This document shows positions 19,235-27,264 of a stretch of 64,000 nucleotides of DNA, piece by piece; position 1 is the first letter of the stretch, and every line of letters begins with the position of its first letter. Source of the stretch: Roseburia sp. 831b (lineage in GTDB: Bacteria > Bacillota > Clostridia > Lachnospirales > Lachnospiraceae); contig NZ_CP135162.1 of the NCBI RefSeq assembly GCF_001940165.2, positions 485,501 to 549,500 of the forward strand. Direction: 5' to 3'. The notes beneath the pieces are model-generated. The model did no database searches, was not told where the DNA came from, and saw only the letters and a program-made list of their open reading frames with translations. Made by a program: the position numbers and the translations under genes.

Positions 19235-19648
19235 ATGGCAGGAAACAGCTATACGACAGCAAGCAGAACAAAAATTTTAGAATATTTGAAAAAAAATGGC
19301 GACCGCACGGTAAATGTAAATGACATTTCCAATTATTTAAAGGAAAACAAAAGCGAGGTTAACATAACAACTATTTACCGATACTTAGATAAACTTGCCA
19401 AAGAAGGAACGGTAATCAAATATGTAGCAGAAAAAGGAAATCAGGCGGTTTACCAGTATGTGGAGCAGGGGCATCACTGTGACGAACACCTTCATTTGAA
19501 ATGTGTAAAATGCGGCTGTATCATCCATCTGGAATGTGATTTCATGAGAGAAATTGCAGAGCATATCAAAAAAGACCATGGATTTGAACTTCAGTGTAAG
19601 AACTCCATTATTTATGGCATGTGCAGTAAATGCCAGGAAAATGAATAG
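19235..19648 (+). CDS. Fur-family metalloregulator
   Basis: 137 residues. An N-terminal winged helix (about 1-80) is followed by the dimerisation/metal domain with 'GHHCDEHLHLKCVKCG' and a C-terminal 'CSKCQ', giving the two CxxC pairs of the structural zinc site and the His-rich regulatory site. Zur, PerR and Mn-type Fur proteins share these features, so the sensed metal is uncertain. It is 46 bp after the permease gene and should bind the TTGCAA array upstream of the operon. Confidence 0.9.
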   Translation: MAGNSYTTASRTKILEYLKKNGDRTVNVNDISNYLKENKSEVNITTIYRYLDKLAKEGTVIKYVAEKGNQAVYQYVEQGHHCDEHLHLKCVKCGCIIHLECDFMREIAEHIKKDHGFELQCKNSIIYGMCSKCQENE

Positions 19649-19755
19649 CAGCTTATGAGAAAGTATGACGATAAAGGTGTATAGGAAAAAGAGCAGCATA
19701 GCATAAAAAAGAAGAAAAAAGCATAGTATGTTCTAAAAGTAGTTAGGTTTTTCGC

Positions 19756-20793
19756 ATGAAAAAAAGGAACGTACTTCAGATAGGAATTCTGTTCGAGATG
19801 ATACTATTGGTTATCATTGTGGTGGTTAAGAACGGAATTCCTTTTTTGCATTCAGAGGCGGTAGCAGTAAACGGAGATGGCTTTATCAAATGGGTAGACT
19901 TTAATGTATCCTATGAGGCATTAGAACGGGCATATGAGCTTGATTTGGAGTCGCATGATACAAATACACCACTCAACTGGATAGAGCTTCTAGCGTACGC
20001 AGGAGCAAAAGGAGGAGGGGAGTTTACCAAAGACAGCATTGCTGCAATCGAGGAGGTGGCAGAGAAGATTAGAAAAGGGGAGAGTACGATGGAGGAACTT
20101 TCTGCCGGAATGAAATATTATCCTTATTATAAAGAGGCATATTCTGCTGTCTTGGACGGCTATGTTGGAACCTATGAGATTGAGGAAAAGCAGAAAGATG
20201 GGACGGTATCTTATGTGGAAAAATATGGATTGAAGGCATTTTCTCCGATTGCAAAAGGATTTGAGTATCAGGATTACGATGATTTCGGGGTCTCGCGGTC
20301 GTATGGATATAAAAGGGAGCATTTAGGGCATGACATGATGGGGCAGATAGGTACACCCATAATCGCGGTGGAGTCCGGTGTGGTGGAGGCGCTAGGCTGG
20401 AACCAGTATGGAGGCTGGCGGATTGGAATCCGAAGTTATGATACGAAACGTTATTATTACTATGCGCATTTAAGGCAGAACTATCCTTATGTAAAAGAGT
20501 TAAAAGAAGGCAGTAAGGTGACGGCGGGAGACGTCATTGGGTATATGGGACATACCGGTTACAGCACAACCGAAAATGTGAATAATATTGAGATTACACA
20601 CCTTCATTTTGGAGTGCAGCTTATTTTTGATGAATCACAAAAAGATGGCAACGGCGAAATCTGGATTAATGTATATCCGCTGGCACAGTTTTTACATCAG
20701 AATCAGAGTGAGGTAGAAAAGGTAACAGACAGTAAGGAGTGGAAACGCGTTTACCAGATGCGGGAAGAAGCAAAAAGCACTGAGCACGAATAA
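19756..20793 (+). CDS. M23-family metallopeptidase (LytM domain), membrane-anchored
   Basis: 345 residues. An uncleaved signal-anchor helix ('IGILFEMILLVIIVVV') is followed by a region of about 150 residues of unknown fold and an M23 domain (about residues 180-310) with zinc motifs 'HLGHDMMG' and 'HLHFGV' intact. M23 enzymes cut peptidoglycan cross-links outside the membrane. Catalytic residues are present, so this should be active rather than a structural LytM protein such as SpoIIQ. It is single, and its stop codon lies inside a compound terminator hairpin shared with the convergent typA. Confidence 0.88.
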   Translation: MKKRNVLQIGILFEMILLVIIVVVKNGIPFLHSEAVAVNGDGFIKWVDFNVSYEALERAYELDLESHDTNTPLNWIELLAYAGAKGGGEFTKDSIAAIEEVAEKIRKGESTMEELSAGMKYYPYYKEAYSAVLDGYVGTYEIEEKQKDGTVSYVEKYGLKAFSPIAKGFEYQDYDDFGVSRSYGYKREHLGHDMMGQIGTPIIAVESGVVEALGWNQYGGWRIGIRSYDTKRYYYYAHLRQNYPYVKELKEGSKVTAGDVIGYMGHTGYSTTENVNNIEITHLHFGVQLIFDESQKDGNGEIWINVYPLAQFLHQNQSEVEKVTDSKEWKRVYQMREEAKSTEHE

Positions 20794-20818
20794 TCGTGCA
20801 ACAGTGCTTTTGTTTTTT
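20773..20818. terminator. Compound hairpin between M23 gene and typA
   Basis: Outer arms AAAAGCACTG (20773-20782) and CAGTGCTTTT (20802-20811) enclose an inner hairpin GCACGA/TCGTGC; a T6 run follows on the plus strand. It overlaps the last codons of the M23 gene. For typA, ending at 20845 on the other strand, the same stem can also serve. Confidence 0.8.
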
Positions 20819-20844
20819 CAACACCACGTAGTGGAATGAAAAAT

Positions 20845-22674
20845 TTATTTTCTGAAGTTTGCTCTTTTACGCAAGGTTGGGTCAAGGATTCTTTTACGAA
20901 TACGAAGACTCTCTGGTGTAATCTCAAGAAGCTCGTCAACATCGATGTAATCGATTGCCTGCTCTAAGCTTAAGATTTTAGGTGGAACAAGAGTTAAAGC
21001 TTCGTCAGCGGAAGAAGAACGTGTGTTTGTAAGATGTTTTTTCTTACATACGTTAATCTCGATATCTTCGGCTCTTGAACTCTGTCCGATAATCATACCG
21101 GCATATACTTTTTCACCAGGTCCGATGAATAATGTACCACGATCCTGTGCTGCAAATAATCCGTATGCAACAGATTCGCCGGATTCGAATGCAATGAGGG
21201 AACCGGTAGAACGGTAGTTGATATCGCCACAGTAAGCATCATAGCCATCGAAGATCGTGTTGATGATACCGTTACCCTTGGTATCTGTCATGAATTCTCC
21301 ACGGTAACCGATAAGTCCACGGGAAGGAATTCGAAACTCGATACGGGTATATCCGCCTGAGATAGATCCCATGTTGCGGAGTTCGCCTTTACGCTGCTGT
21401 AATTTTGAGATAACAGCCCCGGTAAATTCATCTGGAACATCGACATAAGCGATTTCCATTGGCTCTAATGTCTTGCCGTTTTCATCTTTTTTGTATAAGA
21501 CTTCTGCTTTACTTACTGCAAATTCGAAACCTTCACGACGCATGTTTTCAATCAATACGGATAAGTGAAGCTCACCACGGCCGGAAACTTTTAAGCTGTC
21601 AGGGCTGTCTGTTTCTTCGACACGCAAGGAAACGTCGGTATTTAATTCTTTAAACAAACGGTCACGGATGTGACGGGATGTGACATATTTTCCTTCTAAT
21701 CCGGCAAGAGGACTGTCGTTTACGATAAAGTTCATAGAGATAGTAGGCTCTGAAATCTTCTGGAATGGGATTGCAACCGGATTCTCAGGAGCACAGATAG
21801 TATCTCCGATGTGGATGTCTGCAATACCGGAAATCGCAACGATGGAACCGATTTTTGCTTCTGTGACATCTACTTTATTTAAACCGTCGAACTCGTATAA
21901 TTTGCTGATACGGACGCGTTCTTTTTTGTCAGGGTCATGATGGTTTACCACAACAGCTTCCTGGTTTACTTTTAACACACCGTTATCGACTTTACCGATA
22001 CCGATACGTCCTACATATTCGTTGTAATCGATGGTGGAGATTAAGACCTGGGTATTGGCATCCGGATCTCCTTCTGGAGCTGGAATGTAGTTTACGATGG
22101 TTTCAAATAACGGAACCATGTCTTTTCTTTCATCGTCAAGGTCTAACATTGCATATCCATCTCTTGCAGATGCAAAGACGAATGGACAGTCAAGCTGCTC
22201 GTCGGAAGCATCTAAGTCCATGAAAAGCTCTAAGACTTCGTCGATTACTTCGTTTGGTCTTGCTTCAGGACGGTCAATTTTGTTGATACATACAATAACC
22301 GGAAGGTTTAAGGCAAGAGCTTTCATCAAAACGAATTTGGTCTGAGGCATCGCACCTTCGTAAGCGTCTACGACAAGAACAACACCGTTTACCATTTTCA
22401 GAACACGTTCTACCTCGCCACCGAAGTCTGCATGGCCTGGTGTATCGATAATGTTGATTTTAATATCTTTGTACTGAACTGCTGTATTTTTGGAAAGAAT
22501 GGTGATACCACGTTCTCTTTCGATATCGTTTGAATCCATGACACGTTCCTGTACTTCCTGATTGGCACGGAACACACCACTCTGTTTTAAAAGCTGGTCG
22601 ACCAAAGTTGTTTTACCGTGGTCAACGTGTGCAATAATTGCTATATTACGGACATCTTCACGTTTCATTTTCAT
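20845..22674 (-). CDS. typA: Ribosome-associated GTPase TypA/BipA
   Basis: 609 residues from the ATG at 22674, which follows AAGAGAGAT; the frame is open to 22749 but the extra leader has no site and is not conserved. An EF-G-like translational GTPase with G1 'AHVDHGKTTL', G2 region 'ERERGITI', G3 'DTPGHADF' and G4 'NKID' is followed by domains III, V and a C-terminal domain. It binds the ribosome and aids 50S assembly and stress growth. Length is typical. It is monocistronic and convergent with the M23 gene. Confidence 0.97.
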   Translation of the reverse strand: MKMKREDVRNIAIIAHVDHGKTTLVDQLLKQSGVFRANQEVQERVMDSNDIERERGITILSKNTAVQYKDIKINIIDTPGHADFGGEVERVLKMVNGVVLVVDAYEGAMPQTKFVLMKALALNLPVIVCINKIDRPEARPNEVIDEVLELFMDLDASDEQLDCPFVFASARDGYAMLDLDDERKDMVPLFETIVNYIPAPEGDPDANTQVLISTIDYNEYVGRIGIGKVDNGVLKVNQEAVVVNHHDPDKKERVRISKLYEFDGLNKVDVTEAKIGSIVAISGIADIHIGDTICAPENPVAIPFQKISEPTISMNFIVNDSPLAGLEGKYVTSRHIRDRLFKELNTDVSLRVEETDSPDSLKVSGRGELHLSVLIENMRREGFEFAVSKAEVLYKKDENGKTLEPMEIAYVDVPDEFTGAVISKLQQRKGELRNMGSISGGYTRIEFRIPSRGLIGYRGEFMTDTKGNGIINTIFDGYDAYCGDINYRSTGSLIAFESGESVAYGLFAAQDRGTLFIGPGEKVYAGMIIGQSSRAEDIEINVCKKKHLTNTRSSSADEALTLVPPKILSLEQAIDYIDVDELLEITPESLRIRKRILDPTLRKRANFRK

Positions 22675-23046
22675 AAAAATTATCTCTCTTTCTTTTCCTG
22701 TGGTAAGTTTTGCTATATCGCTTTTTGCTTTTGCAAAAGGTTTCCACAAATCATTTCCTACATGTAACCGAACTTTTTTATTTTATCACATATAAATAAG
22801 AACGCAAGCGTTTCTTCCATTTTAGGGAGTTTTCACGGATTTTGCCACGACGAAAAAGGTCGAATTGTACAATATTTATTATGATTTCTTATCGACACGT
22901 TATTCGAATATTTTGCAGAGGAAAAATGGTAAAAAATAGTATATCGTCGTGTTACCCGTACCAGAAAAATAAAAAAGCAGAAATTGCAGTACGAAAAAAA
23001 GAAAACATAAGACTGCGCGGGTTACAAAAGGAAGGGAGAAGAATTC
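22675..23046. other. Divergent intergenic region between typA and the SSB gene
   Basis: No gene supported. A minor open frame at 22842-23057 has no conserved look and no good start. The stretch must carry the typA promoter (minus strand) and the SSB promoter; a possible plus-strand pair is TTGCAG...TAGTAT around 22913-22942 with an 18-bp spacer. Confidence 0.4.
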
Positions 23047-23676
23047 ATGGCAGATAAAATTTTTGAAAACAACCAGGTATCAATTGTAGGAGAAATCGTT
23101 TCGGATTTCCGGTTTAGCCACGAGGTTTATGGGGAAGGGTTTTATGTGGTGGATGTCTCGGTAAACAGATTAAGCAACATTATGGATTACATACCGGTTA
23201 TGATATCGGAACGTCTGATTGACGTCGAGGGAGATTACATGGGGCAGTATTTAGCTGTTTCCGGTCAGTTCCGCTCGTTCAACCGGCATGAGGAAAAAAA
23301 GAACCGTCTGGTGCTGTCGGTTTTTGCAAGAGAAGTCGAATTTGTGGACGGACCGGAAGAAAATGTAAAGAGCAACCAGATTTTTCTGGATGGATTTATC
23401 TGTAAAGAGCCAATCTATCGTAAGACACCGTTAGGACGTGAGATTGCAGACCTGCTGATTGCAGTAAATCGTTCCTATGGAAAATCAGACTACATTCCAT
23501 GCATCTGCTGGGGCAGAAACGCCAGATTCGCATCTAATTTTGATGTGGGTGGTCATGTGCAGGTATGGGGACGAATCCAAAGCCGTGAGTATGTGAAAAA
23601 ATTATCAGAGGAAGAGACGGAAAAACGAGTTGCCTATGAGGTTTCTGTCAGCAAGGTAGAGTTTTTAGAGGAGTAG
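23047..23676 (+). CDS. Single-stranded DNA-binding-like protein with two OB folds
   Basis: 209 residues preceded by GGAAGGGAGAAG. Two OB-fold halves are visible: about 8-98 ('VSIVGEIVSDFRFSHE' to 'FAREVEFV') and about 105-209 ('NQIFLDGFICKEPIYRKTPL' to 'VSKVEFLEE'). Only the second retains the typical SSB pattern 'TPLGREIADLLIAVNR' and 'CICWGRNA'. Housekeeping SSB has one OB fold and a C-terminal acidic tip, and that tip is absent here. It is probably an accessory SSB; the tandem fold would let one chain supply two sites. Confidence 0.75.
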   Translation: MADKIFENNQVSIVGEIVSDFRFSHEVYGEGFYVVDVSVNRLSNIMDYIPVMISERLIDVEGDYMGQYLAVSGQFRSFNRHEEKKNRLVLSVFAREVEFVDGPEENVKSNQIFLDGFICKEPIYRKTPLGREIADLLIAVNRSYGKSDYIPCICWGRNARFASNFDVGGHVQVWGRIQSREYVKKLSEEETEKRVAYEVSVSKVEFLEE

Positions 23677-23734
23677 TTGCATTTTTAAAAAGACTGTGCT
23701 ATATTTACACCATACATGAAAACAGAATTAAGTT

Positions 23735-23927
23735 GGATAGAGGTTGCGTGATTTAAGAGTACCGATTTGGATGTGCCAGACACAGACGAAGATGAGGAAA
23801 AGGAAAGAACGCCGAAAGCAGACGGGAACTGGTAACCGGAGGCTTGGGCATAAGGTTAAGAGCTTTATGACTGTCATCGATGAATCTGTTCATTTTGGAA
23901 TGAATGGAACAGGATGGGGCGCTATCG
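23735..23927 (+). promoter_or_regulatory. Lysine riboswitch (L box)
   Basis: The conserved L-box blocks are in order: GATAGAGGTTGCG at the 5' end, AAGAGTA, then AGAACGCCGAAAGCAG, GGCATAAGGTTAAG, TTATGACTGTC, and GGGGCGCTATC at the 3' end, whose CTATC pairs with GGATAG to close helix P1. Lysine binding should stabilise the aptamer and favour the terminator at 23974. It controls dapA-dapB and probably nfo. Confidence 0.92.
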
Positions 23928-23973
23928 AATTCTTTGGGATGATGAAATTCGTCCGTAAGATATTAGAAAAAGG

Positions 23974-24000
23974 AAGCTGGCTCATCGAGTCAGCTTTTAT
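23974..24000 (+). terminator. Expression-platform terminator of the lysine riboswitch
   Basis: AAGCTGGCTC / GAGTCAGCTT stem with a 3-base loop followed by TTTATTT, 47 bp after the aptamer and 60 bp before dapA. One G-T pair interrupts an otherwise clean stem. Confidence 0.85.
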
Positions 24001-24057
24001 TTATGAAGTACTTCAAAAGGAATCCGGTTTAGTTCGCAAAGAAAAAGGAGAGAAAAA

Positions 24058-24948
24058 ATGGCAATTTTTAAAGGAGCCGGTGTTGCAATCGTAACGCCAA
24101 TGAAGAACAATGAGGATGTAAATTATGAGAAGTTAGAGGAACTGATTGAGTATCAGATTTCAGAGGGAACCGATTGCATCGTAATTGCAGGTACCACAGG
24201 AGAGGGTTCTACTCTTACCATGGAAGAGCACAGAGACGTCATCAAAGCGGCAGTTGAGTTCACCAGACACCGTATTCCAGTTGTGGCAGGAACCGGATCA
24301 AACTGTACCAGAACAGCAATCCAGTTATCCAAAGAAGCACAAGAGGCAGGAGTAGACGGACTTTTAGTTGTAACTCCATATTATAATAAAGCAACACAGG
24401 GAGGACTTGTCTCTCATTACACACAGATTGCAAACGAGACAAAGCTTCCAATTATTATGTATAATGTTCCGGGAAGAACCGGATGTAATATGCTGCCGGA
24501 GACAGCAGCGCAGTTATACCGCAACGTAGAAAATATTGTCGGATTAAAAGAAGCAACCGGCAATCTGGCACAGGCATCTAAGACCATGTACTTAACCGAT
24601 GGAAAACTTGACTTATACTCCGGTGAGGACGGACTTGTGGTTCCACTTATGTCTATCGGTGCCGTTGGTGTTATTTCCGTCTGGTCGAATGTTGCGCCGA
24701 AAAAGGTACATGATATGTGTGCAAGCTATTTCGCAGGAGATGTGAAAAAAGCAATGGAATTACAGCGTGAGGCATTGCCACTGGTAGATGCTTTGTTTAG
24801 TGAAGTAAATCCTATCCCAGTAAAGAAAGCGTTGAATCTGATGGGATTAGAGGCAGGACCGGTACGTTCTCCACTTACTGAGATGACACCGGAAAATGCT
24901 GCTAAGATGGCAACAATCATGAGAGAGTATGGCATTCAGTTAAAATAG
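24058..24948 (+). CDS. dapA: 4-hydroxy-tetrahydrodipicolinate synthase
   Basis: 296 residues with an AAAGGAGAG site. It condenses pyruvate and aspartate semialdehyde, the first committed step of lysine and DAP synthesis. The TIM-barrel signatures are 'GTTGEGSTL' (oxyanion and pyruvate site), 'MYNVPGRTG' with the catalytic Tyr, and 'GLKEATGN' with the Schiff-base Lys. It is controlled by the lysine riboswitch upstream and followed after 27 bp by dapB. Length is normal for the family. Confidence 0.97.
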   Translation: MAIFKGAGVAIVTPMKNNEDVNYEKLEELIEYQISEGTDCIVIAGTTGEGSTLTMEEHRDVIKAAVEFTRHRIPVVAGTGSNCTRTAIQLSKEAQEAGVDGLLVVTPYYNKATQGGLVSHYTQIANETKLPIIMYNVPGRTGCNMLPETAAQLYRNVENIVGLKEATGNLAQASKTMYLTDGKLDLYSGEDGLVVPLMSIGAVGVISVWSNVAPKKVHDMCASYFAGDVKKAMELQREALPLVDALFSEVNPIPVKKALNLMGLEAGPVRSPLTEMTPENAAKMATIMREYGIQLK

Positions 24949-24975
24949 TTTCGCAGAAGAAAAGAGGAAATAAAA

Positions 24976-25740
24976 ATGACAAAAGTAATTATGAGCGGTT
25001 GTAACGGAAAAATGGGACAGGTCATTACCGGAATCTGCAAAGAGGATGCAGACATTGAAATCGTAGCCGGAATTGATCCATACGATGGCATCAAGAATGA
25101 TTACCCGGTATTTTCAAACATCTCACTTTGTGATGTAGATGCAGATGTTATCATCGATTTTTCCAATGCAAAAGCAGTGGATGATGTGTTGGTATACAGT
25201 GTAGAAAAACAGGTTCCGGTTGTCCTTTGTACCACAGGACTTTCCGAGGAACAGTTAAAGAAAGTGGAAGATGCGAGCAAGAAGGTTGCAATCTTAAAAT
25301 CTGCAAACATGTCACTCGGTATCAATACCTTGATGGAACTTTTGAAAACGGCAGCAACTATTTTTGCACCGGCAGGATTTGATATGGAAATCGTAGAAAA
25401 ACACCACAATCAGAAACTCGATGCACCAAGCGGTACCGCGCTTGCATTAGCAGATGCCATGAACGATGCGCTAGACCAGAAATATGAATACAAGTACGAT
25501 CGTAGTCAGGAACGCAAGAAGAGAGACAAGTACGAAATCGGAATCTCTGCAGTCCGTGGTGGCAATATTGTCGGAGAGCATGAAGTCATTTTTGCGGGAA
25601 TGGATGAAGTAATTGAATTCAAACACACAGCATATTCAAAGGGTGTTTTTGCAAAAGGTGCGGTTGAAGCTGCAAAATTCTTGAAAGGAAAGGCAGCCGG
25701 ACATTACGAAATGAGTGATGTCATAAAGGCAACCATGTAA
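24976..25740 (+). CDS. dapB: 4-hydroxy-tetrahydrodipicolinate reductase
   Basis: 254 residues. An N-terminal NAD(P)-binding Rossmann motif 'GCNGKMGQ' and the catalytic block '[16 protein letters not shown]' (His and Lys) identify the enzyme. It reduces the DapA product to tetrahydrodipicolinate, which DapL (11.1 kb) then converts to LL-DAP. It follows dapA with a standard ribosome binding site, GAGGAAATAAAA. Confidence 0.97.
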   Translation: MTKVIMSGCNGKMGQVITGICKEDADIEIVAGIDPYDGIKNDYPVFSNISLCDVDADVIIDFSNAKAVDDVLVYSVEKQVPVVLCTTGLSEEQLKKVEDASKKVAILKSANMSLGINTLMELLKTAATIFAPAGFDMEIVEKHHNQKLDAPSGTALALADAMNDALDQKYEYKYDRSQERKKRDKYEIGISAVRGGNIVGEHEVIFAGMDEVIEFKHTAYSKGVFAKGAVEAAKFLKGKAAGHYEMSDVIKATM

Positions 25741-25744
25741 GAAA

Positions 25745-26572
25745 ATGTTAGTAGGAAATCATTTGTCAGCGTCGAAAGGTTATGAGGCAATGGGAAAAAT
25801 GGCATTGAAATTAAATGCCAACACCTTTGCATTTTTTACCAGAAATCCAAGAGGTGGAAAGGCAAAAGAAATCAACCAGGCGGACGTTGACCGTTATCTT
25901 GCTCTTGCAAAAGAGCATCAGTTTGGAAAGCTTGTGGCACATGCACCGTACACGATGAACCTTTGTGCCGCAAAGGAAGACATTCGTGCATTTTCCAAAG
26001 AGATGATTGCGGATGACCTGAAACGAATGGAATATACGCCGGGAAATTATTATAATTTTCATCCGGGTTCCCATGTCGGACAGGGCGCTGAGGCTGGTAT
26101 CGAGCTGATTGCAGATGCATTAAATGATGTTTTAACAAAAGACCAGAATACGATTGTTCTCTTAGAGACCATGGCTGGAAAAGGAACCGAGGTTGGACGT
26201 AACTTCGAGGAGCTTCGGGAAATTTTAGACCGCGTCAAGTTAAAAGAAAAGATGGGAGTCTGCTTTGATACCTGTCATGTCTGGGACGGCGGATATGATA
26301 TCGTAAATCATTTCGATGAGGTGCTGTCAGAGTTTGACCGTGTGATTGGGCTAGACCGCCTGTACGCAGTTCATTTTAACGATAGCATGAATGAATGTGG
26401 AGCACACAAGGACCGTCATGAGAAGATTGGAGATGGAAAGATTGGGCTAGAGGCGATGAAGCGTATCGCAACGCACCCTGCACTTTCCGGGAGACCGTTT
26501 ATTTTAGAGACACCAAACGATGATGCAGGCTATGCAAGAGAGATTGCATGGATTCGCGAATGGACAGAATAA
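25745..26572 (+). CDS. nfo: Endonuclease IV (AP endonuclease, family 2)
   Basis: 275 residues starting 4 bp after the dapB stop, with only a weak ribosome binding site, so translational coupling is likely. The TIM-barrel zinc ligands are in 'NFHPGSHVG', 'LLETMAGKG', '[14 protein letters not shown]' and '[17 protein letters not shown]'. It cleaves DNA at abasic sites in base-excision repair. Co-transcription with lysine genes looks accidental; a terminator follows directly. Confidence 0.95.
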   Translation: MLVGNHLSASKGYEAMGKMALKLNANTFAFFTRNPRGGKAKEINQADVDRYLALAKEHQFGKLVAHAPYTMNLCAAKEDIRAFSKEMIADDLKRMEYTPGNYYNFHPGSHVGQGAEAGIELIADALNDVLTKDQNTIVLLETMAGKGTEVGRNFEELREILDRVKLKEKMGVCFDTCHVWDGGYDIVNHFDEVLSEFDRVIGLDRLYAVHFNDSMNECGAHKDRHEKIGDGKIGLEAMKRIATHPALSGRPFILETPNDDAGYAREIAWIREWTE

Positions 26573-26594
26573 AAGAAGAGGATTGACAGATGAT

Positions 26595-26630
26595 ACTACC
26601 GCCTGGGCTTTCGGCTCAGGCGGTAGTTTT
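26595..26630 (+). terminator. Terminator after dapA-dapB-nfo
   Basis: ACTACCGCCTG (26595-26605) pairs perfectly with CAGGCGGTAGT (26617-26627) around a short loop, followed by TTTTC. The following T-rich bases lead straight into a dispersed repeat. Confidence 0.85.
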
Positions 26631-26631
26631 C

Positions 26632-26710
26632 TTTATGTAATAGGAAATTTCGTTCCTATTACATAAAAAAATGCTCCGCAGGGATCGCACTGCGGCGGAG
26701 TTGAACAATG
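26632..26710 (+). repeat. Dispersed two-hairpin element, copy 1
   Basis: A perfect 14-bp hairpin (arms starting TTATGTAATAGGAA, loop ATTTCG) is followed by a second GC-rich hairpin (CTCCGC / GCGGAG) and the end TTGAACAATG. A diverged copy lies at 29906-29983. Both begin in the T-tract of an intrinsic terminator. It looks like a small non-autonomous repeat or a structured RNA module. Confidence 0.8.
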
Positions 26711-26737
26711 TCGCAAATGCGACCCGCCGCAGGCGGA

Positions 26738-26763
26738 GAATCCTGCAAGCAGGATTCTTTTTT
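26738..26763 (+). terminator. Terminator-like hairpin beyond repeat copy 1
   Basis: GAATCCTGC/GCAGGATTC stem with an AA loop followed by six T's or more. With no gene immediately upstream, it may be part of the larger copy 1 element or end an unannotated small RNA. Confidence 0.6.
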
Positions 26764-26825
26764 ATTGCAGGCCCAGATGCCTTGCATGCAGGGCTTATTT
26801 TATAAATAGACAATAATGCATAGCT

Positions 26826-27006
26826 ATTGTCCAAATTCATGTGTGTTATGTAAACTAATAGATGCACATTGGACAAATAGAGGTAGAAAATACGAAACCT
26901 ATATAATTATTGGCTCAAATCCGCGAAATTTTGGCTAATATAAAATGAATTTATGACTATTATCCAAACAGGCATTTTTATGTAAACTAAATCCTGTAAA
27001 ATGCCT
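26826..27006 (+). other. Two related hairpins sharing a TTATGTAAACTAA loop
   Basis: First: arms TTGTCCAA (26827-26834) and TTGGACAA (26869-26876). Second: AGGCATTTT (26970-26978) and AAAATGCCT (26998-27006). Both stems present the same 13-base loop, TTATGTAAACTAA (26846-26858 and 26978-26990), although the arms differ. Conserved loop with changed arms suggests a structural signal. No open frame is supported anywhere in 26640-27264. Confidence 0.5.
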
Positions 27007-27135
27007 TGAAATTAGACAAGAAATGAAGAAATGTGCCTTTATTATCCATTTGGAATCTGGTATCTGCTGATTAATCCACTTTTGACATATATAGTATTGA
27101 AAACTACATAACAAAGTAAATAATACAATAAAACA

Positions 27136-27196
27136 TTGACATCAATACTGAAAAGTTCTATACTTAACCATAAATAGTTTGATTATCAAACTATTT
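27136..27196 (+). promoter_or_regulatory. Promoter with FabT-type operator
   Basis: TTGACA (27136-27141) and TATACT (27159-27164) have the ideal 17-bp spacing. Directly at the start of transcription is a perfect 12-1-12 palindrome (27172-27196) whose core TTTGATTATCAAA matches the FabT (MarR-family) box known from Firmicute fatty-acid genes. A repressor there would block transcription of the FabK-like gene. Confidence 0.8.
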
Positions 27197-27264
27197 GACG
27201 GCATGAGAGACCTATGAAGTGTGTTTCGCATGTGAAAAAGGATTAATTTGGAGGTTTTATTAAG

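Noticed and set aside
22842..23057. 71-codon frame before the SSB gene
   Set aside because: Basic, low-complexity, no good start, and it overlaps the SSB start.
23744..24094. 116-codon open frame upstream of and overlapping dapA
   Set aside because: It lies on the lysine riboswitch and its terminator, which explain the conservation of this stretch.
26616..26876. 86-codon minus-strand frame
   Set aside because: It runs over terminators and the dispersed repeat; hairpin sequence explains it.
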